A stretch of 64,000 nucleotides of DNA from Ryuthela nishihirai (GCA_038380435.1 JAWZYU010000025.1:50600691-50664690), one strand, 5' to 3'. Shown: positions 23,401 through 33,829, numbered from the stretch's first letter. The notes: generated by a model from the sequence alone, not told the origin. Numbers and translations are program-made.

Positions 23401-26400
23401 ATGTGCTTTGTATCTTGTGGATAATACAGATTAGTCTGTGGTGGATAGCTGCTATCTTTTGAATGTCGGAGTGGTGTTGGTGGCCTTTGTTGGGATGGTG
23501 AATCCGATATCTTCTGGGGGCCTTAGACTGAATGGAGTTTAGAGTCCTTGCATATTTAATTATTATGTTGTCTTTGCTGATTGTTTTGTCTCAACTAACT
23601 TGGGCTGCTTCCCATGTCTTGAGGGATTTCAACTGCAATGGCTGATGTGCTTTGTATCTTGTGGATAATACAGATTAGTCTGTGGTGGATAGCTGCTATC
23701 TTTTGAATGTCGGAGTGGTGTTGGTGGCCTTTGTTGGGATGGTGAATCCGATATCTTCTGGGGGCCTTAGACTGAATGGAGTTTAGAGTCCTTGCATATT
23801 TGATTATTAAGTTGTCTTTGCTGATTGTTTTGTCTCAACTAACTTGGGCTGCTTCCCATGTCTTGAGGGATTTCAACTGCAATGGCTGATGTGCTTTGTA
23901 TCTTGTGGATAATACAGATTAGTCTGTGGTGGATAGCTGCTATCTTTTGAATGTCGGAGTGGTGTTGGTGGCCTTTGTTGGGATGGTGAATCCGATATCT
24001 TCTGGGGGCCTTAGTCTGAATGGAGTTTAGAGTCCTTGCATATTTGATTATTAAGTTGTCTTTGCTGATTGTTTTGTCTCAACTAACTTGGGCTGCTTCC
24101 CATGTCTTGAGGGATTTCAACTGCAATGGCTGATGTGCTTTGTATCTTGTGGATAATACAGATTAGTCTGTGGTGGATAGCTGCTATCTTTTGAATGTCG
24201 GAGTGGTGTTGGTGGCCTTTGTTGGGATGGTGAATCCGATATCTTCTGGGGGCCTTAGACTGAATGGAGTTTAGAGTCCTTGCATATTTGATTATTAAGT
24301 TGTCTTTGCTGATTGTTTTGTCTCAACTAACTTGGGCTGCTTCCCATGTCTTGAGGGATTTCAACTGCAATGGCTGATGTGCTTTGTATCTTGTGGATAA
24401 TACAGATTAGTCTGTGGTGGATAGCTGCTATCTTTTGAATGTCGGAGTGGTGTTGGTGGCCTTTGTTGGGATGGTGAATCCGATATCTTCTGGGGGCCTT
24501 AGTCTGAATGGAGTTTAGAGTCCTTGCATATTTGATTATTAAGTTGTCTTTGCTGATTGTTTTGTCTCAACTAACTTGGGCTGCTTCCCATGTCTTGAGG
24601 GATTTCAACTGCAATGGCTGATGTGCTTTGTATCTTGTGGATAATACAGATTAGTCTGTGGTGGATAGCTGCTATCTTTTGAATGTCGGAGTGGTGTTGG
24701 TGGCCTTTGTTGGGATGGTGAATCCGATATCTTCTGGGGGCCTTAGACTGAATGGAGTTTAGAGTCCTTGCATATTTGATTATTAAGTTGTCTTTGCTGA
24801 TTGTTTTGTCTCAACTAACTTGGGCTGCTTCCCATGTCTTGAGGGATTTCAACTGCAATGGCTGATGTGCTTTGTATCTTGTGGATAATACAGATTAGTC
24901 TGTGGTGGATAGCTGCTATCTTTTGAATGTCGGAGTGGTGTTGGTGGCCTTTGTTGGGATGGTGAATCCGATATCTTCTGGGGGCCTTAGTCTGAATGGA
25001 GTTTAGAGTCCTTGCATATTTGATTATTAAGTTGTCTTTGCTGATTGTTTTGTCTCAACTAACTTGGGCTGCTTCCCATGTCTTGAGGGATTTCAACTGC
25101 AATGGCTGATGTGCTTTGTATCTTGTGGATAATACAGATTAGTCTGTGGTGGATAGCTGCTATCTTTTGAATGTCGGAGTGGTGTTGGTGGCCTTTGTTG
25201 GGATGGTGAATCCGATATCTTCTGGGGGCCTTAGACTGAATGGAGTTTAGAGTCCTTGCATATTTGATTATTAAGTTGTCTTTGCTGATTGTTTTGTCTC
25301 AACTAACTTGGGCTGCTTCCCATGTCTTGAGGGATTTCAACTGCAATGGCTGATGTGCTTTGTATCTTGTGGATAATACAGATTAGTCTGTGGTGGATAG
25401 CTGCTATCTTTTGAATGCCGGAGTGGTGTTGGTGGCCTTTGTTGGGATGGGGAATCCGGTATCTTCTGGGGGCTTTAGACTGAATGGAGTTTAGAGGCCT
25501 TGCATATTTAATTATTATGTTGTCTTTGCTGATTGTTTTGTCTCAGCTAACTTGGGCTGCTTCCCATGTCTTGAGGGGTTTCAACTGCAATGGCTGATGT
25601 GCTTTGTATCTTGTGGATAATAAAGATTAGTCTGTGGTGGATAGCTGCTATCTTTTGAATGTCGGAGTGGTGTTGGTGGCCTTTGTTGGGATGGTGAATC
25701 CGATATCTTCTGGGGGCCTTAGACTGAATGGAGTTTAGAGTCCTTGCATATTTGATTATTAAGTTGTCTTTGCTGATTGTTTTGTCTCAACTAACTTGGG
25801 CTGCTTCCCATGTCTTGAGGGATTTCAACTGCAATGGCTGATGTGCTTTGTATCTTGTGGATAATACAGATTAATCTGTGGTGGATAGCTGCTATCTTTT
25901 GAATGCCGGAGTGGTGTTGGTGGCCTTTGTTGGGATGGGGAATCCGGTATCTTCTGGGGGCTTTAGACTGAATGGAGTTTAGAGGCCTTGCATATTTAAT
26001 TATTATGTTGTCTTTGCTGATTGTTTTGTCTCAGCTAACTTGGGCTGCTTCCCATGTTTTGAGGGGTTTCAGCTGCAATGGCCGATGTGCTTTGTATCTT
26101 GTGGATAATACAGATTAGTCTGTGGTGGATAGCTGCTATCTTTTGAATGTCGGAGTGGTGTTGGTGGCCTTTGTTGGGATGGAGAATCCGATATCTTCTG
26201 GGGGCCTTAGACTGAATGGAGTTTAGAGTCCTTGCATATTTGATTATTAAGTTGTCTTTGCTGATTGTTTTGTCTCAACTAACTTGGGCTGCTTCCCATG
26301 TCTTGAGGGATTTCAACTGCAATGGCTGATGTGCTTTGTATCTTGTGGATAATACAGATTAGTCTGTGGTGGATAGCTGCTATCTTTTGAATGCCGGAGT

Positions 26401-26731
26401 GGTGTTGGTGGCCTTTGTTGGGATGGGGAATCCGGTATCTTCTGGGGGCTTTAGACTGAATGGAGTTTAGAGGCCTTGCATATTTAATTATTATGTTGTC
26501 TTTGCTGATTGTTTTGTCTCACCTAACTTGGGCTGCTTCCCATGTCTTGAGGGGTTTCAGCTGCAATGGCCGATGTGCTTTGTATCTTGCGGTTAATACA
26601 GAGTAGTCTATGGTGGATAGCTGCTATCTTTGGAATGTTGGAGTGGTGTTTGTTGGCCTTTGTTGGGATGGTCAATCCAATAACTTCTGGGGGCCTTAGA
26701 CTGAATGGAGTTTAGAGTCCTTGCGTTTTTA
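17468..26731 (+). repeat. 244-bp satellite array, 38 monomers
   Basis: Monomers begin with TTGTCTTTGCTGATTGTTTT. Starts fall at 17468, 17712, 17956, 18200, 18444, 18688 and so on to 26496, which is exactly 37 x 244 bp, so there is no net insertion or deletion over 9.26 kb. Inner monomers are nearly identical. Diagnostic sites are CTTAGACTG/CTTAGTCTG, GATGGTGAA/GATGGAGAA and ATTTGATTATTAAG/ATTTAATTATTATG. The first monomer and the last six are more diverged (for example GATGGGGAATCCGGTATC), as expected at array edges. A rare pair of neighbouring monomers (CACATTTAATTATTAAG followed by CTCACCTAAC and ATGTGTTGAGG) occurs at 21111 and 23307, 2196 bp or nine monomers apart. Neither strand carries an extended open frame. 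Confidence 0.98.
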
Positions 26732-27338
26732 ACCTTCTTTGGACCAACTTTGGCTGTTGAGAAGTAAACAACGTTCATATCTCATTTTTTTCTTCTATTT
26801 TTAATTTTTGATTGCTTTTGTTTGATATTTTTCTACTACAACTATACGTTGAGTGATCATTGAAATATGACAACCTCATGTTATGCTAATGGGACTCTGA
26901 TTTCGAAGTCCTATAACTTTTAAAATAAAGCTTTATGGAGAAATGTCATTAAGCTAAAATAAAGTTCTAAATCATTTCTATATAAATATCTATTTTTAAC
27001 CATATACCTTCAGTATTTAAACAGTTATGGAAATTTGAACAAATAACAATAGCAGTGTTAGACATTGGAAGTTAATAGAAACTGAAAGAGAAAATATTAT
27101 TTTCTAACCAATTCATATAAAAATACATATTTCAAAAGTGTATGGAAATAATTTCTTAAATTTTTTATAGTCGATTGCTTCTTTGAAAGGTTTAAACTTC
27201 AGTACCTGCTTATAGACTGTGAGAATATTGTTAACAATCGAGATTTCGATAGATTTGGTTCAGATCTTTAAGATATCCTCCGCCGCATTTTCTAACAAAA
27301 CACTGATTTTAGAAGTTATTCTAAGTTAGCGCCCCATT
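26732..27338. other. Unassigned AT-rich DNA
   Basis: Nothing coding. The end of this stretch (about 27215-27338) resembles 58960-59095, sharing words such as TTAGAAGTTAT and CCCATTGACATA; a dispersed repeat is likely but undefined. Confidence 0.4.
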
Positions 27339-27863
27339 GACATAACATGGGGTGGCCATGTTATGTCGGGGCGGGGGTGGCTCAGTCGGTAGCGCGCCAG
27401 GCTCGTAATCTGTAGTTCCCAGGTTCGAGTCCCATCTGGGTCAGCGTTGAGATTTATCTCCGCAAAATTCCTCGCCCTGCCCACGGTCAGTAGGGGACAC
27501 CGATGGGCTTGGAAAGGCCGCCGTCCGTCGGATGGGACGTTAAGCCGTGGCCCCGTGTGCGGGAGAGCCATACCCACGGTCAGTAGGGGAACCGATGGGC
27601 TTGGAAAGGCCGTCGGATGGGACGTTACTCCGTGGCCCGGTGTCCGGGAGAGCCATACCCTGTGCACGTTAAAGAACAAGCTGGATGGCCTTGACGGGAG
27701 GCTACCATCTGTCTCCCAACAGCTGTTCCAGTGGGTCCTCTCTCAACCTTCTCTGAGCCTTCGGGGTCCATGTGACCTGGCCATTTAGCCCATGGTGTGC
27801 AAAAAAGTGCCGCTCAGAGGTAAAACAACCCAACCCAATCCATGTTACGTCAATGTGACGCTA
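27339..27863. repeat. Inverted repeat split by a SINE-A insertion
   Basis: GACATAACATGG is followed five bases later by its perfect complement CCATGTTATGTC, which ends where the SINE starts. After the SINE the complement reappears as CCATGTTACGTCAATGTGAC and extends outward as GCTAA, matching TTAGCGCCCCATTGACATAA upstream. Before insertion this was therefore a palindrome of at least 25 bp per arm. Confidence 0.7.
27368..27839 (+). mobile_element. SINE-A with internal duplication and target-site duplication
   Basis: Complete head to tail, but about 85 bp longer than usual. The segment from CCACGGTCAGTAGGGG to GGGAGAGCCATACCC occurs twice, and the second copy lacks some bases (GGCCGTCGGATGG). 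Flanking direct repeats CCATGTTATGTC (27356-27367) and CCATGTTACGTC (27840-27851) differ at one base. The head is intact: A-box TGGCTCAGTCGG and B-box GGTTCGAGTCC. Confidence 0.93.
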
Positions 27864-28628
27864 ATTTCGAACAGTTACACTGACTTCAATAATTATTCTG
27901 CGTATGTCTTCTCTCATAACCTAGATCTTGTGAATACATGAATAAATATTTTTGAATTTTGGAAGAGGACCAAGTGGTCAGATCAAGAATATATTAAGTA
28001 AAAACTACCCCACCGCTATCCAGCCGTCCATTGAAAAACAAACGAAAATCTTTCGCACTGGAGAGATACAATAATTCCGACATTTTTCCTAAAATAACTT
28101 TGATTCCGTTTTGAAAATAATTCTGTTTCGAACAAATTTCCGTTTCGAACAAAATTCCGTCGAACAAGTTTCCGGATACCGCTGAGAACAGAAGGCACGT
28201 AGGAGAGAAAATACCAACGCAATTAAAATTCGAGCGAATAAATGTCACTTGTTGTCGTACTTGAGGACGAGTCTTTCAATTTTTTACTGTTCCATCGAAT
28301 CCTTTTGAAAACTTAAGTGAAACGTATTTTAAGTCCTAAGCAATTTTTCAAGTCTTGTTTCAGCAATGGAAATTTGTACTTACCAAATTTTTAAAATACT
28401 TACCCATTAATGCTTCCTGCTTGAAGTCCATTAGTAATTATGTAACATTTGCATGTATTCGTTAAGAATTACTGTGATATGCAGGGCTATTGCAAGAAAA
28501 AAAAAGTGTTATATAATTGCAGTGTGAGAGTAGATATTTGTCAGTAGAATATGAAAACTAATTAATCATACATACTAAATACACAGATTACATTTAGAAA
28601 TAGACTTCAACATTTATTAAAAACATCT
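27864..28628. other. Unassigned DNA
   Basis: No recognised gene or repeat. Minus-strand frames of 68 and 84 codons near 27994-28248 have no recognisable domain. Confidence 0.4.
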
Positions 28629-28716
28629 GAAAAAATTTATCGCTGACGCTGCAGGAATCGAACCAGCAACTCTCTAGATACATGCCAGATCACTCTGCCT
28701 GTTAAACTATGCAAGA
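28629..28716 (-). mobile_element. SINE-C module, tRNA-Thr(UGU)-like, minus strand
   Basis: The reverse complement has an A-box-like TAGTTTAACAGG, then an anticodon arm TCTGG-CATGTAT-CTAGA whose loop places TGT at the anticodon (threonine), then B-box GGTTCGATTCC and GCAGCGTCAGCGAT. The acceptor stem is not preserved, so this is a tRNA-derived retroposon head, not a tRNA gene. Confidence 0.7.
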
Positions 28717-28765
28717 TCCGCCATATCTCCGTGAAAGATTTATAGATCTTATTCTGGAAGATTCT

Positions 28766-28856
28766 AGCGTCCGATGCGTGGTTTAACAGGTAGAACGCTC
28801 TGGCATGTATTTAGAGGGTTCGATTCCCGCCGCGTCAGCGATGACTTTTTTCAGGT
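28766..28856 (+). mobile_element. SINE-C module, tRNA-Thr(UGU)-like, plus strand
   Basis: Inverted partner of 28629-28716, about 50 bp away. It reads GTGGTTTAACAGG, anticodon arm TCTGG-CATGTAT-TTAGA (anticodon TGT), B-box GGTTCGATTCC (28817-28827), then CGCGTCAGCGATGACTTTTT. The two copies form a stem of about 85 bp with mismatches. Confidence 0.72.
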
Positions 28857-28889
28857 ATTTTTTCGAATTAATCATAGTTGCATTTTCTT

Positions 28890-29197
28890 CGATGTTGACC
28901 GCAAAAATTCCCCGCCCTGCCCACGGTCAGTAGGGGACACCAATGGGCTTGGAAAGGCCGCCGTCCGTCGAATGGGACGTTAAGCCGTGGCACCGTGTGC
29001 GGGAGAGAGCCATACCCTGTGCACGTTAAAGAACACGCTGCATGGCCTTGACGGGAGGCTACCATCTGTCTCCCAACAGCTGTTCCAGTGGGTTCCCTCC
29101 CCCAACCTTCTCTGAGCCTTCGGGGTCCATGTGACCTGGCCATTTAGCCCATGGTTTGCAAAAAAGTGCCGCTCAGAGGAAAAACAACCCAACCCTT
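28890..29197 (+). mobile_element. SINE-A, head missing
   Basis: Begins near GACCGCAAAAATTCCCC and runs to AACAACCCAACCC. The tRNA-like head is absent and is replaced by unrelated AT-rich DNA 30-40 bp after the SINE-C module. The body is otherwise well preserved. Confidence 0.9.
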
Positions 29198-29261
29198 CAA
29201 TGTTGAATTGAAACAATCTTCTAGGAATTCTTCTAGCACGTTGATATGAATTTTAGAAGAA

Positions 29262-29345
29262 AATTTTTCTTGCGACTGGTGAGATATGAACCTAGGACGA
29301 TCTCCCGATGACATTTCAGTTCTGTCACCAAGTTACACTGTTTAA
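29262..29345 (-). mobile_element. SINE-C-like tRNA-derived fragment
   Basis: The reverse complement gives AACTTGGTGACAG (A-box region), an anticodon-arm-like stretch with loop AATGTCA (TGT again), and GGTTCATATCTCACC (B-box region). More decayed than the 28.6-28.8 kb pair. Confidence 0.5.
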
Positions 29346-29379
29346 TGATATAAACTCTCCTACCTAAAGAACACGCATT

Positions 29380-29690
29380 ATCCTAAAGCAGCCACTGGCT
29401 ACGGAGGTCCAACCAGATCGTGTAATTTAGTCTACCAAACACGCTTACCCTGAGTTAGAGCCAGGGCCTATGACATTGGGCCACTAAAGTCCAATTCTGA
29501 CAAGGATTCTGTATAACATTATATGCTTCCCATCCAAGTATCCCTCTTTTTCTGAGGCCTATAGGCACACTATTCATAAATTGATTAGTTTATATGTAGT
29601 TGTGCATGCGAATCACATGACCAAGACAATGTGATCTCCCTCTGCACAAGCAGCTGATCAAAGGTTGTTGCCAACTCCTTCATCTAAAAA
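29380..29690 (-). mobile_element. Old 3' fragment of the LINE family
   Basis: Matches the 3' end of the LINE at 50391-53095: AGCAGCCACTGGCTACGGAG, GTCCAACCAGATCGTG, TTCTGAGGCCTATAGGCAC and CTGCACAAGCAGCTGATC are all close counterparts. There are several indels and no open frame. Its orientation matches the other LINE copies. Confidence 0.75.
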
Positions 29691-29819
29691 GTACATTATA
29701 TCTGTATCACTTGAAGGCAGTGTTTTTTATGCTTAAAAAAATGCCGTAAAGATATATATAAACTAATGTATGTATGTTTCGAGTACAGCCTTTGAAAACA
29801 ATATAATCATGAGATCGTA

Positions 29820-29975
29820 GGTTAGTATCCCATCCAGCTCAGGATAATGTTTTTCCCAAACTGATGGCCATCGCACAGGTGGATGGGAGAGTAGAGACAT
29901 AGTTAAGGAGTATGTTTGTGAGTTGTGCGCCACCTTCCGGTTAGGTCGAGTCTCACATCCGGTGCAAGGCTGCAA
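29820..29975 (+). repeat. Dispersed repeat D, copy 1
   Basis: From about 29856 it is nearly identical to 31105-31220: CAAACTGATGGCCATCGCAC, AGAGACATAGTTAAGG, TTGTGCGCCACCTTCCGG and CGAGTCTCACATCCGGT. Upstream, GTTAGTATCCCATCCAGC resembles a B-box region, so this could be a SINE body. Confidence 0.65.
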
Positions 29976-30819
29976 GAGTGATAACTGGAAGCTTGTATTA
30001 TTATCACCATTTACTGCAAAGTACAGGTGCAATAGATTCCGGCAGCATAAGTTAAAATCTAGAGAACAACTCAAAAACTTAGTTTTTTACTTCGTAAATG
30101 TTTTGATTAAACAGATAATCTATTCTTACTGTACTATTGTCTGCTTGGTCATGTTCAATAACTTCGCCTGCTTCGAAGTTTGGCATGAAAGGATGTGCAT
30201 TACAATGAAATAGCATTGAGGATGTAATAAATGAATAACGTTGTCTAAACCGTGCTGTTCCACCCATTTATTTATTTGGCAAGCTCCTTCCTTTTTATTG
30301 ATAATTACTTAGCAACAGATCTGGCTGTGGAAATTTGCGAAAAGGTTCCTATGCTATTGATTTTGCATTATTTTCAGTTTTATGCTTTGCATTTACTTCA
30401 GTTACTTGCTTCCACAAGCCAGCTTGATCAGCAACTAAGAAAAGACTTATTTCTAGCGCCTTAAAGCGATCTTTTAACAAACTTCCTATTTTTGCTGGTC
30501 TTTTAGGAAGAAAATAGCAGAAACAAGGAAAGCAGCTGACGACATTAAAGTGTCAGGAAAACACAAGGAAGAAATAGTTGAGGAAAAGACTACGTAAGAC
30601 AAAACTGCCCTTTAGAAGTACCTTTTTTAAAAAAAATTAAGGAACGAAGTATTACTAGCTTTTTTACTCCTCATTTTCCCTCCTCCTCTTCCACAGTGCA
30701 AGCAACGAACAAGAAGCCAATAATTTCTAAGACGCCGATGTTTATGCGCGGCAAGATGGACGCCAACGATGTATACCTCTGGAGAATGTTAGATGTCGCA
30801 GAGACGACGCACTGCTCCA
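29976..30819. other. Unassigned DNA
   Basis: No recognised gene. Several frames of 60-96 codons overlap on both strands and show no recognisable family. From about 30660 the base composition becomes more balanced. Confidence 0.4.
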
Positions 30820-31040
30820 AAGATTAATTAATATTGCGTTTTAAACTCGCACGAGCCAGAGCCTAATTAGGGCACGATTAATGCGGGGCGGAGGGAGTGA
30901 AGCCACTTGTAATTATGGCTCTCATTAGGGCTTGGCCCATCCACTAATGACCGGCGTAATTACGGATGTAATTAACATAGCACGGGCCCGCCACCCCCGC
31001 CGGAACCCGTCGGAGGGAAGGGGTACGCCCGGGGACAGTC
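30820..31040. promoter_or_regulatory. Candidate regulatory DNA: clustered TAAT sites beside a GC-rich block
   Basis: Eight TAAT/ATTA-core sites lie within about 155 bp: GATTAATTAATATTG (30822), CCTAATTAGGG (30862), GATTAATGC (30877), TGTAATTATGG (30909), CATTAGGG (30923), ACTAATGA (30943), CGTAATTACGG (30955) and TGTAATTAAC (30968). Several are palindromic, a form favoured by paired-type and Antp-class homeodomain dimers. A GC-rich stretch follows (30981-31040). No transposon signature is visible. Enhancer function is inferred from motif density only. Confidence 0.35.
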
Positions 31041-31104
31041 CCTCTCCCTCTTGTGAGAGAGCTGAGCGAAATGCCGCGGAAATAACACCCTCTCTCTGCT
31101 GCTC

Positions 31105-31220
31105 CAAACTGATGGCCATCGCACAGGTGTATGGGAGGGTAGAGACATAGTTAAGGGGTATGTTTGTGAGTTGTGCGCCACCTTCCGGTTGGGTCGAGTC
31201 TCACATCCGGTCTCAGGCCA
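31105..31220 (+). repeat. Dispersed repeat D, copy 2
   Basis: Second copy of the segment at 29856-29970, differing at a handful of positions (GGTGTATGGGAGGG against GGTGGATGGGAGAG). The copies lie 1.25 kb apart in the same orientation, with the TAAT-rich block between them. Confidence 0.75.
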
Positions 31221-31486
31221 GTCCGTTAAAACCTTCGTGTGAGGTGGCAGATGATTTAATGTCGACTCGTTTTGTCGTTTATCTTGTCGCTCGAAAATGA
31301 ATTCGATACATCGTTAACGTACTGAGAATTCTAGGTTTAAGGTAGATCAGAGTCTTCTTGGCTCCTGGCTGCTGAGGACATTGTTTTGGTTTGTTTCATA
31401 GAAGCGATTTAAAAAAAACGGTTTTATCTTAATATTTAGACGAAGAATTTATGCTGCTGTTTGAATCTTTGATTTCGGTGCTGTTG
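31221..31486. other. Unassigned DNA
   Basis: No feature recognised. Confidence 0.35.
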
Positions 31487-32222
31487 TTTTACCTCTGAAT
31501 GGCACTTTTTTTTTGCAAAAAATTGGTTAAATGGCCAAGTCACAAAGACCCAAAGGGTTCAGAGAAGGCTGAGTAAGCGGGACTCACTATACAGCTATCA
31601 GAAAACAGATGGAAGTCCTCCGTTAAGGCCATCCAGCGTGCTGTTTAAGTGTGCATAGTGTATGCCTGGGTTGGGTTGTTTTACCTCTGAGCGGCACTTT
31701 TTTGCACATCATGGGCTAAATGGCCAGGTCACATGGACCCCGAAGACTCAGAGAAGGTTGGGGGAGGGGACCCACTGGAACAGCTGTTGGGAGACAGATG
31801 GTAGCCTCCCGTCAAGGCCATCCAACGTGTTCTTTAACGTGCACAGGGTATGTCTCTCCCGCACACGGGGCCACGGCTTAACGTCCCATCCATCGGCGGC
31901 CTTTCCAAGCCCATCGGTGTCCCCTACTGACCGTGGGCAGAGCGGGGAATTTTGCTGAGATAAATCTCAACGCTGACCCAGCTGGAACTCGAACCTGGGA
32001 ACTACAGATTACGAGCCTGGCGCGCTACCGACTGAGCCACCCCCGCCCCTGTGTATGCCTTGGATACGGAGCCACGGCTTAACGTTCCATCCCATGGACG
32101 GCGGCCATTTCAAACTCATCGGTGTTTTCTTTCTGACAGGGTGAGGGGTTAACGGGAATAAATCTTAACGTTGTCACTCGAACCTAGGAACTGCAGATTA
32201 TAGCCAGGCCCGCTATCACCGT
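31487..32222 (-). mobile_element. Old SINE-A, interrupted by a younger SINE-A
   Basis: Outer pieces 31487-31667 and 32051-32222 form one diverged SINE-A. The first ends in GTGTATGCCT; the second resumes with the duplicated GTGTATGCCT, then TGGATACGGAGCCACGG and onward to AACCTAGGAACTGCAGATTA. The outer copy has many substitutions and small deletions; its A-box end is nearly gone. Confidence 0.85.
31668..32050 (-). mobile_element. Young SINE-A nested inside an older SINE-A
   Basis: Near-consensus copy from GGGTTGGGTTGTTTTACC to GAGCCACCCCCGCCCC, flanked by 10-bp direct repeats GTGTATGCCT (31658-31667 and 32051-32060). The body has one small deletion (CATCCATCGGCGGCC). Same orientation as the host copy. 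Confidence 0.93.
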
Positions 32223-32899
32223 AATGGTTAAAATGCTCAGTAAATGTTTGATTGATGTGTTATTTATGAGCATGCACACTAGTTTTTTTTCAATCTTTCT
32301 CTAAACTAAGTTGACATTTCAAAAACTCGAAGGTTAAAAAACTCGAAGGTTTTGTGTTAATTTCTAATGTGAAACTGCTAAAGTAAAAAGGAACGTTTTC
32401 CATTATTATTCAGTGTTGCCATTCTCCTGGAAGATAGATCTCAGATATTTAAAGATATTTGCAAATTGCAACAAATTGCCAAATTTTGAGATCATTTTTG
32501 TGTGTGGGGCAGTTAATTTCTTTTTCAATGCAATTTTCTCATCCCAACAGCCAAGCAGTATTCCAGTATTGATGTTTGCTGATTGGCTGTCATGATGGTA
32601 TTTAAATTCAGTGATGTTTTTCCAAAGTTTTCTGGATAAATGTACGATAAAATTCCAATACTTCGGCATCCGACGGGATGGAGAACTTCCCGAATGAATC
32701 CTTTATAAGTCCGCCATTTTTCTGCGATTCCGAAAGCCAACGCTTTATTTATTTCGCTTTTGCAATGTATAATAATTCCCCCGTCCCCTTGCTACTTTCT
32801 CAGTTTATAATTTCTTCATTCAGAGAACTTAAATTATCTGCTACTATCCGAAATACTCTATACGTTGTATTAAGTGAGTATTTTAATGGGTTTTCTTTT
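32223..32899. other. Unassigned DNA
   Basis: No recognised gene. Overlapping frames of 60-96 codons occur on both strands without motifs. A poly-G-rich run at 32902-32920 directly precedes the next SINE-A. Confidence 0.4.
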
Positions 32900-32920
32900 T
32901 TGGGGGGGCGGGGGGGGGGG

Positions 32921-33293
32921 TTGGTTGTTTTACCTCTGAGCGCCACTTTTTTGCACACAATGGGCTAAATGGGTACGTCACAAGGACGCCGAAGTCTCAG
33001 AGAAGGTTGGGGGAGGGAACCCACTGGAACAGCTGTTGGGAGACAGATGGTAGTTTCCCGTCAAGGCCATGCAGCGTGTTCTTCAAAGTGCACAGGGTAT
33101 GGCTCTCCCACACACGGGGCCACGGCTTAAAATCCCATCCGACGGCCTTTCCAAGCCCATCGGTTTCCCCTACTGACCGTGGACAGGGCGGGGAATTTTG
33201 CGGAGATAAATCTCAACGCTGACCCAGTTGGGACTCGAACCTGGGAACTGCAGATTAGAGCCTGCCGCGCTACCGACTGAGCCACTCCGCCCA
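32921..33293 (-). mobile_element. SINE-A, minus strand
   Basis: From GTTGGTTGTTTTACCTCTG to TGAGCCACTCCGCCC, moderately diverged: small deletions near GACGGCC, and CTGCCGCGC for CTGGCGCGC. It is bounded by homopolymers, a G-run on the left and T13 G9 on the right. Confidence 0.9.
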
Positions 33294-33325
33294 TTTTTTT
33301 TTTTTTTGGGGGGGGGGTAAGGGCG

Positions 33326-33696
33326 ACGGTTATTTTACCTGTGAGCGGCACTTTTCTGCGCACAATGGGCTAAGTGGCCAGGTCACAAGGATTCGGAGAA
33401 GGTTGTGGTAGACCCACTGGACAGCTCTTAGGAGATAGAAGGTAGTCTCCCCTCAAGGTCATCCAGCGTGTTCTTTAACGTGCACAAAGTATGTCTCTCC
33501 CGACATACGACATTACATACATAGGCCACAGCTTTGCATCTCATCTGAGGGACGGCGGCTTTTCCAAGCCCACGGTGTCCCCCACTGACCGAGGGCAGTA
33601 TGGGGGTTTAGCGAGAATAAATCTCGACGCTGGCACAGGTGGGACTCCAACCTGGGAACAGTAGATTACTAGTCTGACATGCTACCGACCGATAAA
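33326..33696 (-). mobile_element. SINE-A, diverged, minus strand
   Basis: From GTTATTTTACCTGTGAGCGG to GACATGCTACCGACCGATAA. Deletions remove parts of the GGGGGAGGGGACC region. The insert CATACGACATTACATACATA interrupts the segment near 33505-33525. It follows 32921-33293 head to tail. Confidence 0.85.
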
Positions 33697-33829
33697 ACAG
33701 TCTTTTAAGTTTTTATAAGTTCGTACAGTGTAAGCTGAGCTGCGCACTAATCACCTGCTTTGGATCATTGCTGAAGACATCTCCAAAATACCAGATCTAG
33801 AGAACAATACCCTCTAGGGGCTCAAGCCC

